From Pseudomonas asuensis (GTDB lineage Bacteria; Pseudomonadota; Gammaproteobacteria; Pseudomonadales; Pseudomonadaceae), in NCBI RefSeq assembly GCF_014646755.1, contig NZ_BMNW01000009.1:62001-126000 (forward strand): a stretch of 64,000 nucleotides of DNA. Reading direction: 5' to 3'. Numbering within the stretch: the first letter of the stretch is position 1; every line of letters starts with the position of its first letter. Shown here one piece after another: positions 54,426-62,277 of the stretch. Made by a program: the position numbers and the translations under genes. The notes beneath the pieces were generated by a model. It saw only the letters and a program-made list of their open reading frames with translations. It was not told the origin of the DNA and made no database searches.

Positions 54426-55430
54426 ATGCCGATCAAGGAACTGATCTTGGCCAGCCTTTTGGCTGTGGCCGTTATTCCTTCTTCTTATGCCGCCAACCCA
54501 CAGCCCGAACCTGTCAGTGCTGCGTCTTCCACGTTAAACGCACAAGACATGACGGTAGACCGATTCCTCAAGTCATTGAACTTCCGGACGGGCAAAATCG
54601 TATTGGATGGCAACCTCGCGACGCTTGACCTGCCCAAGGAGTTCGTCTTCTTAAACAGTAAGGATGCCGAGCGTGTACTGGAAGCCTGGGGCAATCCTCC
54701 GAGCCAGCATCCTCCCATGGGCATGGTAATGCCTGCGGGCGTTTCGCCTTTCGAGCGCGAGTCATGGGGCATGACGGTCTATTACGAGAAAAGTGGCTAC
54801 GTTTCCGATGAGGATGCGTCAGATATCAACTATGCAGACCTGCTCAAGGATATGCAGCAGGATGTTCGTGATAGCAACAAGGCTCGCCAGGAGCAAGGGT
54901 ATGAGCCGCTTGAGCTGGTAGGCTGGGCTGCTGCGCCACACTACGACAAGGAAGGCAAAAAGCTCTATTGGGCTCAGGAGTTGAAACTGGGGAACGATAC
55001 CGAGCACGGCCTGAACTACGATATCCGCGTTTTGGGTCGTAAGGGTGTGCTGGTGCTGAGTTTTATCGCGGCCATGGATCAGCTGCCTCAGATCCAGAAG
55101 AGTGCGCCTGCCGTATTGGCCATGACCAACTTTAATGACGGTAACCGCTACGCCGATTTCAACCCTGACATCGATCAAGTAGCGGCCTATGGTATCGGCG
55201 CTTTGATTGCAGGCAAGGCAGCGGCCAAGTTAGGTCTTCTTGCTGGAGCGCTGCTGCTTTTCAAGAAACTCTGGATGCTTCCTATGCTGCTGATTGGCTG
55301 GGTATTCAATCGGTTCCGGGGTAAGAAGAAAGCAGAACCTGTAGCGGCCTCGACTACATTAAGCGAGCCTGAAACACCCGCCAAAACCGTCATGGACATG
55401 AATGGCACCGAGGCGGACGATAAGAAGTAA
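54426..55430 (+). CDS. DUF2167 family membrane protein
   Basis: A 334-residue protein with an N-terminal signal-like segment (LASLLAVAVIPSSYA), a large periplasmic DUF2167 domain (about residues 80-250: WGMTVYYEKSGYVSDEDASD as GMTVYYEKSGYVSDEDA, and YDKEGKKLYWAQELKLG), and a C-terminal hydrophobic part (about 255-295, LIAGKAAAKLGLLAGALLLF, LPMLLIGWVFNRF) with a basic, polar tail. DUF2167 is widespread but uncharacterised. The ATG at 54426 follows GGAG. Stand-alone. Confidence 0.85.
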   Translation: MPIKELILASLLAVAVIPSSYAANPQPEPVSAASSTLNAQDMTVDRFLKSLNFRTGKIVLDGNLATLDLPKEFVFLNSKDAERVLEAWGNPPSQHPPMGMVMPAGVSPFERESWGMTVYYEKSGYVSDEDASDINYADLLKDMQQDVRDSNKARQEQGYEPLELVGWAAAPHYDKEGKKLYWAQELKLGNDTEHGLNYDIRVLGRKGVLVLSFIAAMDQLPQIQKSAPAVLAMTNFNDGNRYADFNPDIDQVAAYGIGALIAGKAAAKLGLLAGALLLFKKLWMLPMLLIGWVFNRFRGKKKAEPVAASTTLSEPETPAKTVMDMNGTEADDKK

Positions 55431-55444
55431 CGCTTAATCTGCGC

Positions 55445-55468
55445 GCCGGACCGGATTCCTGGTCCGGC
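55445..55468 (+). terminator. Hairpin after the DUF2167 gene
   Basis: Perfect 8-base arms GCCGGACC / GGTCCGGC with an 8-base loop, 15 bases after the stop. It lacks a clear T-run. Confidence 0.5.
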
Positions 55469-56291
55469 TGTAGCGTGACTGCCCATCCAGCGGCCACGCT
55501 TTCCCGTCTTTGAATATTGGTTAGTACCCACAGGCGTGATTTTCTGCAGGCCCATTAACCGCGGAGCATGTACTGCTGTGAGAGAATGGAAACCAGAAGC
55601 GTCGTGTCCTCTCTATGGTTCTCTTTTTTGAACAAGAAGAGACCACATACTGTGTGCCACTTCAGGCATCTGCTCCAATGAGGTTAATACGCTAGAGCGT
55701 GAATCTGGCGAATCCTATTCAGGTGAGAGTAAAGGCTGCTGTAAGTACGGAGAGGGCGAGAAGTCCGATAAAAACTCGTTATGAAATAAGTTTTTCTGCT
55801 AATGGCCCCGATACACAGATTAGCCTGAATCGGTACAGGGCATTCAATTACGCCACTACGGTCGACTGTATGGAGTCGAAAAGGCCATAGGTAAAGCCAG
55901 GCCGCTTCATTGGCGAAACATGGTGTAGGAAGAACAATATTCACACTCTGCACAGACGCTGCTTCGCGTGGTAGGGCAAGCCTGCTTTAGAGCGTTTCCT
56001 TTAATACGCTGCTGTAGAAAAGTACATCACGCTCGATCAATTACTTGTTTTGGAACGTCTAGTGATGTTGTCGGTCGATGTTACTAAGCGTATCATTTTT
56101 GTTACTTAGCTTCCCATCTAAGCACTGCAGTTCTTCCTGAATACCCTATACGTGATACGCGGCTTATGGAGCTGCGGGTTAGCGTTTTGTCGTTCGAGGT
56201 CTAGTGGCATGAGATGGCTAAGCCCTAGGCAGCCCTTCCTGGACTGCTAGATCGATACTCATCCTGTAAACCAGAAGATTAGATATTGCTG
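55469..56291. other. Long region without a supported gene
   Basis: About 820 bases with only short frames (up to about 90 codons, minus strand 55684-55953) that lack ribosome-binding sites and recognisable sequence. Composition is more AT-rich than the neighbours in places. A frame on the minus strand reads FIGLLALSVLTAAFTLT before a stop, a fragment of a hydrophobic helix that might be a gene remnant. No repeats, tRNA or attachment sites are evident. Confidence 0.35.
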
Positions 56292-57482
56292 ATGAATACA
56301 TCTGTTGATGCACGCGGCGGTGCCTGGCTTGGCGTAATTGCATTGGCTCTAGCAGCCTTTATTTTCAACACCACTGAATTCGTACCGGTGGCGCTGCTCA
56401 GTGACATTGGCAAAACCTTTGAGATGTCGCCCGCCCAAGTGGGTATCATGCTGACCATCTACGCGTGGGTCGTAGCGCTGCTATCGTTACCCATGATGTT
56501 GTTCACGCGAAACATCGAGCGGCGTCGCCTGTTGATGCTGGTATTTGCCGTATTTGTTGCCAGCCATATCCTGTCAGGGTTCGCCTGGAATTTTACAGTG
56601 TTGATTGTAAGCCGCATCGGTATTGCGTTTGCGCACGCGGTCTTCTGGTCCATTACCGCATCGCTCGCCGTACGCATTGCTCCCGAGGGCAAGCAGACAC
56701 AGGCCTTAAGCCTGCTGGCAACCGGTACGTGTCTGGCTATGGTGCTAGGCATTCCACTAGGAAGGGTATTAGGTGAAATGCTCGGTTGGCGGGCAACGTT
56801 TGTAGCGATTGCGATTTTTGCCACCGGTATAGTGATCTGGCTGGCCAGAGCTCTACCACTGCTGCCAAGTCAGAACTCCGGCTCCTTGAGCAGCCTGCCA
56901 GTGCTGTTCAGACGGCCTGCACTGATTTGCATCTACATTCTGACAGTGCTTGTTGTGACGGCACATTTTACGGGTTATAGCTACATTGAGCCTTTCGCTC
57001 AGGAGATAGGCCACCTTAGCGGCAACATGACCACCGTTCTGCTGCTCTTATTCGGAGGCGCAGGTGTTATAGGGTCCGTATTGTTCAGCCGTTATAGCAT
57101 CACGTATCCCAATGGCTTCCTGATCGCTGCCATTGCGGGTATCACCGTCTGCTTGCTTGTGCTTCGTCCATTTGCCCAGCACACCTATCTCTTAGGCGGG
57201 CTGAGTGTGGTTTGGGGTGTTGCGATCATGTGTTTTGGTCTTGCTCTGCAGGCTAAGGTGCTGGCGCTGGCAAAAGACGCCACGGATGTGGCAATGGCGT
57301 TGTTCTCGGGCATTTATAATATTGGTATTGGTGGCGGGGCCTTGATGGGAAGCGTGGTAGGCATTCAAATCGGCCTCATTCACATCGGCGTGGTTGGTGG
57401 TTTACTGGCTTTTACCGGCTTGGCGTTCTGCTACATCATGACGCTCAAGTTCTCCAAACAACTCAACGCCAATCCCCTGTAA
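56292..57482 (+). CDS. MFS exporter, sugar efflux (SotB)-like
   Basis: A 396-residue DHA1-type MFS protein with 12 hydrophobic helices. The first, [19 protein letters not shown], and the motif-A loop region [11 protein letters not shown], with [18 protein letters not shown] in helix 5, place it near SotB/AraJ-type sugar or arabinose exporters. Export of a sugar analogue or antibiotic is likely; substrate unknown. The start is ATG 56292, since a TTG two codons earlier has no better site. Ribosome-binding site weak. A terminator follows and serves both it and the helicase gene. Confidence 0.83.
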   Translation: MNTSVDARGGAWLGVIALALAAFIFNTTEFVPVALLSDIGKTFEMSPAQVGIMLTIYAWVVALLSLPMMLFTRNIERRRLLMLVFAVFVASHILSGFAWNFTVLIVSRIGIAFAHAVFWSITASLAVRIAPEGKQTQALSLLATGTCLAMVLGIPLGRVLGEMLGWRATFVAIAIFATGIVIWLARALPLLPSQNSGSLSSLPVLFRRPALICIYILTVLVVTAHFTGYSYIEPFAQEIGHLSGNMTTVLLLLFGGAGVIGSVLFSRYSITYPNGFLIAAIAGITVCLLVLRPFAQHTYLLGGLSVVWGVAIMCFGLALQAKVLALAKDATDVAMALFSGIYNIGIGGGALMGSVVGIQIGLIHIGVVGGLLAFTGLAFCYIMTLKFSKQLNANPL

Positions 57483-57489
57483 AAACAAG

Positions 57490-57522
57490 ATGCCGAGGCG
57501 CCTCGTTGGCCCTCGGCATTTA
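57490..57522. terminator. Bidirectional terminator
   Basis: Nine-base arms ATGCCGAGG / CCTCGGCAT with a 12-base loop, then TTTACT. Lies between the convergent MFS and helicase genes. Confidence 0.8.
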
Positions 57523-57525
57523 CTG

Positions 57526-59934
57526 CTAGCGACTGCGTGCCGAGCGAGGCGCACGTCTTCCCTCTGGGTCTCCCTGCTTGTCTCGTCCGTTGTGATTGCC
57601 TCGTCCAAGGCTTGAGCGTCGAGGACGTTTGCGTCGTGAGAGTTCACGGGTAATGGCTTCGTTAAGCAATGAGCGATGTTCTTCGCCACGTTCAATATCC
57701 GGGAAGTATTCCGGCAGTGTACGCGCAAGATGCAGGTAGGTTTCTACGATATGCAGGGAGCTTTCCAGCGTAGCAAGGTCTGACTCCAGAATCAGGCGCG
57801 GCAGCTCTATGGTCTTTTCCTGAGCTACCTTCTTCAGCCAATGCTGTGCAAAGCTGCTGGCAGGGCTTTCCAGGCCTCCTCGAATAGGTGTACACGCAAA
57901 AATCCAGCGTAACCACATTGGAATGCGTGGATCATCGATTGCCCTGATCCAATCGGCCAGCTCGTCAGGCAATACCGAAATAAACGCATCGCCATAGTTG
58001 ATGTTCCGGTTGAACGTCAGCCAAGACCTGAGCAGGCTGGGCTCATTCATCAAGTCTGAAATGGCTTTCAAGTGATCGATGGATGGCCGCACTTGAAATT
58101 GAGACAGGTCGACAGGCTTGTCAGGACTGTTGAACAGCCGCTTGATCGACTTGAGCACATGGGGCTCCAATGCGGTAATAACGCCCTCGTCGTGGTGACC
58201 GAAACGGCCGGCGCGTCCGCCGATCTGCTTGACCTCCTGCACATTAAGCTGGCGCACCTGGATGCCATCAAATTTCTCATCCGTATAAAAGCATAGGGTA
58301 TGTGCCGGCAGGTTAAGACCCATGCCCACGGCATCGGTCGCTACCATGATATCGGCTTCGCCCTCGCGGAAGCGTCGCGCCTGTTCGCGCCGCACCTCTG
58401 GGGAAAGAGCGCCATAAACCACGGAAACGGTCTTGCCCGTCATCTCCAGCATTGCCTTGAGATCCAGTACCGTCCGGCGGCTGAAAGCCACCAGCATCGA
58501 TCCTGGCTCCAGGTTCTTTAGGCTGGTGGAATGTCTTGAAACCTCAACGGGGGAGAGCCGCTTGGTGCGCTTGATGATTAGGCGGTCCTCACATAGGTCG
58601 CATAGTGTTTTTAGTGATGGCTCGATCAGCGGCGGTCCAGTCATAATCAGCTCAGGTGTATAGGCGCTGACGAGCGCATCTACCCAGGCCCAGCCGCGCT
58701 GCGAGTCGGCCATCATCTGTACTTCATCTACCACGACCACATCCCAGCGTTTCTGGCGAAAGCGCGCAAACTCTTCAACAGTGCAGCAAAAGTGTGTTGC
58801 GCCCTCCCGAATGATTTCCTCCTCACCGGTTACGAGCGAGCAGGGGATACCCATGGACTCGATTCGCTCCTGGTTTTCCAACGCCATCAGGCGTAGCGGC
58901 GAGAGGTAGATGCCATGGGTAACCGAGGTCATCGCTTCGATAGATTGATGTGTCTTACCGCTATTAGTAGGACCAAGCAGGGCAGTCCATTTACGCGTCA
59001 GTTGGCGAGCGGGATACAGCTTGTGGTAGTGCAAAAAACGAGGATCGTTTTGCAGGAGCGTGGCAAACGCCATCTTTTCCTTGAAGTTGCGCAGCGTGCT
59101 GCGAATCGTTTTACGCAACCGCCCAGAGTCTTGCAAAAAGAGCTCTGTCAGACGATGTTGCCCAAGCTGCAACAGATCGAAATCGCCGGCCTCTTCAAGG
59201 ACCATATCAAACTTGGCCAATACCTCCCGCCGATCCTCATCCTTTAGTGCCTTAACTTCATCCTCGCTAAGAATATGCCCCTGATTTGCAGGTATACGAC
59301 GCGGTATATCCAGCGTCAGATCGCCATGGCGCAGCTCTACGACAAAGTGCAGCTCATGGCAGACCTCATTGATAGTTTCAACCGCACGCTCCAGGAATTC
59401 ATCAATGCGCGAGAGCTCCGGCTTCAACCGGTCGAGCACCTCCAGTCGGTATTCTTCGCTCATGTTCTGGAAGGGACGCTCCAAGAGGCGTAGTCGATCC
59501 TGAACGTAACGTTCGATAGCCTGGCGAGCCTGCTCCTCGAAAGCTGTGTGCGAGTCGCTATCTTCCAGACGCAACGTCCATTCCGGCTCGATCAAGAGTT
59601 GCGTGGAGCCCAGTGAGACTGTCTTTACAGCGCCAAAAATATCGACGCTGCAGGCATAGTCGCTGCTATCACGCAAAAGAATACGACCTAATAACTGTTG
59701 TGGATCAGGCTGATCCATGGCCGCCTCGACCGTATCGGCATCAAGCCCCAGCCAAAAACCCTTGGCTGCTCGGCCCAGATTGGGAGTGGCGTACCCAATG
59801 TAAGGTTTGTACCACTCTTCCTGGTGGTGCTTCTTGGGCATGAAATCAGGATAGCGCTCGGTTGCCCACTCAATGAACCGCTTGAGACGCTCCAAACGAA
59901 GGGCTTTACGCTGTCTATAGTCACCTTTAGGCAT
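57526..59934 (-). CDS. Suv3-like DExH RNA helicase
   Basis: An 802-residue SF2 helicase resembling mitochondrial Suv3. Walker A is GPTNSGKT (321-328), the DExH box is DEVQ (403-406), and further motifs are YLSPLRLMALENQER, FSRRTVLDLKAML and ATDAVGMGLNLP, then QIGGRAGRFG (motif VI). A helical N-terminal region (about 1-310) of unknown structure precedes the core, and the tail (about 745-802) is rich in Arg and Gly (RRKRPRRSSLGRGNHNGRD as RRKRPRRSSLGRG), likely RNA-binding. The eukaryotic protein works in RNA decay with a 3'-5' exonuclease; here a link to RNA turnover is inference. Start ATG 59934. Stand-alone. Confidence 0.85.
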   Translation of the reverse strand: MPKGDYRQRKALRLERLKRFIEWATERYPDFMPKKHHQEEWYKPYIGYATPNLGRAAKGFWLGLDADTVEAAMDQPDPQQLLGRILLRDSSDYACSVDIFGAVKTVSLGSTQLLIEPEWTLRLEDSDSHTAFEEQARQAIERYVQDRLRLLERPFQNMSEEYRLEVLDRLKPELSRIDEFLERAVETINEVCHELHFVVELRHGDLTLDIPRRIPANQGHILSEDEVKALKDEDRREVLAKFDMVLEEAGDFDLLQLGQHRLTELFLQDSGRLRKTIRSTLRNFKEKMAFATLLQNDPRFLHYHKLYPARQLTRKWTALLGPTNSGKTHQSIEAMTSVTHGIYLSPLRLMALENQERIESMGIPCSLVTGEEEIIREGATHFCCTVEEFARFRQKRWDVVVVDEVQMMADSQRGWAWVDALVSAYTPELIMTGPPLIEPSLKTLCDLCEDRLIIKRTKRLSPVEVSRHSTSLKNLEPGSMLVAFSRRTVLDLKAMLEMTGKTVSVVYGALSPEVRREQARRFREGEADIMVATDAVGMGLNLPAHTLCFYTDEKFDGIQVRQLNVQEVKQIGGRAGRFGHHDEGVITALEPHVLKSIKRLFNSPDKPVDLSQFQVRPSIDHLKAISDLMNEPSLLRSWLTFNRNINYGDAFISVLPDELADWIRAIDDPRIPMWLRWIFACTPIRGGLESPASSFAQHWLKKVAQEKTIELPRLILESDLATLESSLHIVETYLHLARTLPEYFPDIERGEEHRSLLNEAITRELSRRKRPRRSSLGRGNHNGRDKQGDPEGRRAPRSARSR

Positions 59935-60248
59935 GCAGGGACATCTCTAAAATCAGTGAGTTATGGCGTTAAGACAAGATTGTGCAGCCTTCGGTCATTC
60001 GGTGCGACTGATGGAGCAGTTATAAAAGCAGAATGATAACTGAGCAGTTCATCACAAATGTGATGTTACGGTGCCATCCTAGAGAACGAGAAAGTCAATG
60101 CTGCACTCAAACCCTCAAGTGCAGTAAGAACTGATTCATCTAGTGCTTTGCTTTCTAAGAAAAACTACAGGCTGCCCAAATGTGTACTGCGTGCTGTTAG
60201 ATATCGCGCAGGTATACCGGCAGACCCATAATAAAGAAGGGTTCAAGC
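59935..60248. other. Intergenic region between divergent genes
   Basis: About 310 bases between the Suv3-like and RlpA-like genes, presumably with both promoters. No gene, repeat or structured RNA was recognised. Confidence 0.4.
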
Positions 60249-60659
60249 ATGTTTGTCGATTCAAAACGTGTGCTGCTGTTCTTCTGTCTATTAGTAGGCT
60301 GCGTGGCCTGCCAGGATAAAAAAGCGGAAGCTGTTCCAATCAAGGAAGCCAAGCAAGAGCCCAAGTCGTTTGAGCAAAAGGGCAAAGCTTCGTACTACGC
60401 CCACAAATTCCACGGCCGCGAGACTGCCAGTGGGGAAATATTCAATAACAACACGCTGGTGGCTGCCCACAAAACACTACCCCTTGGCTCCAAGGTGCGT
60501 GTAACCAACCTGGAAAACAATAAGCAGGTTGTTGTGCGGATTACCGACCGAGGCCCCTTTATCCGCGGCCGCATTATCGACCTGTCGCGCGCTGCCGCTA
60601 AACGGGTCGATCTGGTAGAAAACGGTATAGGTCCAGTGAAAATTGAGCGAATCGATTAA
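60249..60659 (+). CDS. RlpA-like septal-ring/DPBB lipoprotein
   Basis: A 136-residue protein with lipobox LLVGC (Cys18) and a double-psi beta-barrel. Typical RlpA strands are [37 protein letters not shown] and [20 protein letters not shown], ending [18 protein letters not shown]. It lacks the C-terminal SPOR domain of full RlpA, so it is a short form. RlpA of Pseudomonas cleaves naked peptidoglycan at division sites; this short version may do so or only bind glycans. A start at ATG 60249 gives a good signal sequence. Confidence 0.85.
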   Translation: MFVDSKRVLLFFCLLVGCVACQDKKAEAVPIKEAKQEPKSFEQKGKASYYAHKFHGRETASGEIFNNNTLVAAHKTLPLGSKVRVTNLENNKQVVVRITDRGPFIRGRIIDLSRAAAKRVDLVENGIGPVKIERID

Positions 60660-60748
60660 AGCTTTAGAGGGTTGCCGTCAGCGTTGAGACGTTTGCTTAA
60701 TAAGGTTGCTTCCCTTTAAGCAGACGTCCCTAAAGAAGTCTCTGGATG

Positions 60749-61999
60749 TCAGCGCAGCGCTTTGATCGCAGCACCCAGGAACGCATAGGTTTCCATTTCC
60801 TGTTTATCCATTTCGGGTTTAGGCCAAGCGCTCCAAACCACGGCAACGACACCTTCCTTGCGGTTGATATACAGGAATTGCCCAAATATCCCTTGTGCCT
60901 CGAACGCACCGCCTTCATGACCGGGAAGGGCGTGGGTACCTACAGGGAATGTCCACCACTGATAGCCATAACCCAAGGGATACTCGCCTTCGTATAACTT
61001 TCCGGGAGCTAGATAAGATGCTGGGTCTATACGGGTGGCCTGATCAATCCATCCTGCTGGCAAGATACGCTCACCGTTGATCACGCCATCATTGAGAATG
61101 AACTGTCCAAAGCGGCCATAATCCCTCAAGGTAGCCGAGAACCCACTGCTGCCGATTTCCTGACCTGCTCTAGCGTCGAGTTGCCAAAAGGCGTCGTACT
61201 CCATGCCCATGCGTGCCCAGATACGTTCGGAGAGATAGTCGCTCGTAGTCATACCCGTTACGGCATGAACCAACTCACTCTGAAGGTGCGACTCACCCGT
61301 GCTGTACCTGAAGGTCGTACCGGGCGCCGAGGCACGCTTGAGTCCTGATAGCTGCTTTAACAGTTCGCCGGGTTTATTGGCGAGCTGAAGCTCAAACATC
61401 CGGCGCCTATCCGACGTGGGATCGCGATAGGTTTCGTTCCAGGCAGCCCCGGAACTCATTTGCAATACCTGCTCTATCGTCACGTTGTCATAGGTGCCGC
61501 CCGATAGTTGTGGCAGGTAACGTGCAATCGGTTCTTTCACACTCTTGATTCGCCCCTGTTGTACCGCCGCTCCAACAAGGGAAGAGGAGATGGATTTCAC
61601 CACGCTAAATGACGTCCAGCGCGTCTCCTCTGTATTTCCCAAGCCGTACCGCTCAAGAGCAATTTTGCCGTTCTTAATTATCAGCAGCCCACCCACGTAA
61701 TTGCGTTGCATGAACTCATCAACACCCAGCGTGCCATCATCTGTTTGGTAACGCACGTTGATCTCGTGCTGACGTGGCAGCGGATAAACTGCCGAGCCGC
61801 GGTGTACTTCCCGCGTGAAGAAAAGCTGATCCATATGCCGATACGTTCCGGGCTGGTAAGCCGGCGGTAGATCATAAAGATCCTGAGCGCGCCCGATTAA
61901 CTCGGGCTTGGACGTTTGTGTCTCGGCCTGTGGCGTAGAGCAGCCCGCCATAAACAAGGCAAGAAGGGAGAGGGCGGCAGTCCTTGAAATAATTGTCAT
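60749..61999 (-). CDS. Beta-lactamase-fold serine hydrolase, lipoprotein
   Basis: A 416-residue protein of the class C beta-lactamase/AmpH-like superfamily. The lipobox MAGC gives Cys20. The catalytic S132-V-V-K135 (SxxK) is followed by the YxN-like motif Y-S-T in FRYSTGESH and late HALPGHEGG (HxG-like). Members include esterases, D-aminopeptidases and peptidoglycan-modifying enzymes; a true beta-lactamase role is unlikely for this branch. The start is ATG 61999, seven codons after an earlier ATG, because it gives the better signal peptide. Stand-alone. Confidence 0.82.
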   Translation of the reverse strand: MTIISRTAALSLLALFMAGCSTPQAETQTSKPELIGRAQDLYDLPPAYQPGTYRHMDQLFFTREVHRGSAVYPLPRQHEINVRYQTDDGTLGVDEFMQRNYVGGLLIIKNGKIALERYGLGNTEETRWTSFSVVKSISSSLVGAAVQQGRIKSVKEPIARYLPQLSGGTYDNVTIEQVLQMSSGAAWNETYRDPTSDRRRMFELQLANKPGELLKQLSGLKRASAPGTTFRYSTGESHLQSELVHAVTGMTTSDYLSERIWARMGMEYDAFWQLDARAGQEIGSSGFSATLRDYGRFGQFILNDGVINGERILPAGWIDQATRIDPASYLAPGKLYEGEYPLGYGYQWWTFPVGTHALPGHEGGAFEAQGIFGQFLYINRKEGVVAVVWSAWPKPEMDKQEMETYAFLGAAIKALR

Positions 62000-62277
62000 G
62001 ACTATTCTCGCAGTTAGCATGGAGTAGGTCCGCGTAAAGCATAGCGGTTACAGCTGCCCGCTAAGAACTGACTACAAGCGGGACGGTTCCTAAGAAAGTA
62101 TGACCAAAGCCATAGGATGGGTTGAGCGGAGCGATATCCATCCTCGTTTGATTGATTAAGTAAGGTTTAGACGCGCTGCAGGATGATTGCCGAGGGGCAT
62201 GGTGCTCGGATCTATAACTTCACCTGCTATTGTTAGTGCCGATATCTGGATCAGATCGTTTGCACAGAGACGTAACG

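Noticed and set aside
60749-61999. An antibiotic-resistance beta-lactamase
   Set aside because: The SxxK serine hydrolase fold is shared by many esterases and peptidases; this lipoprotein branch lacks the features of true class C resistance enzymes.
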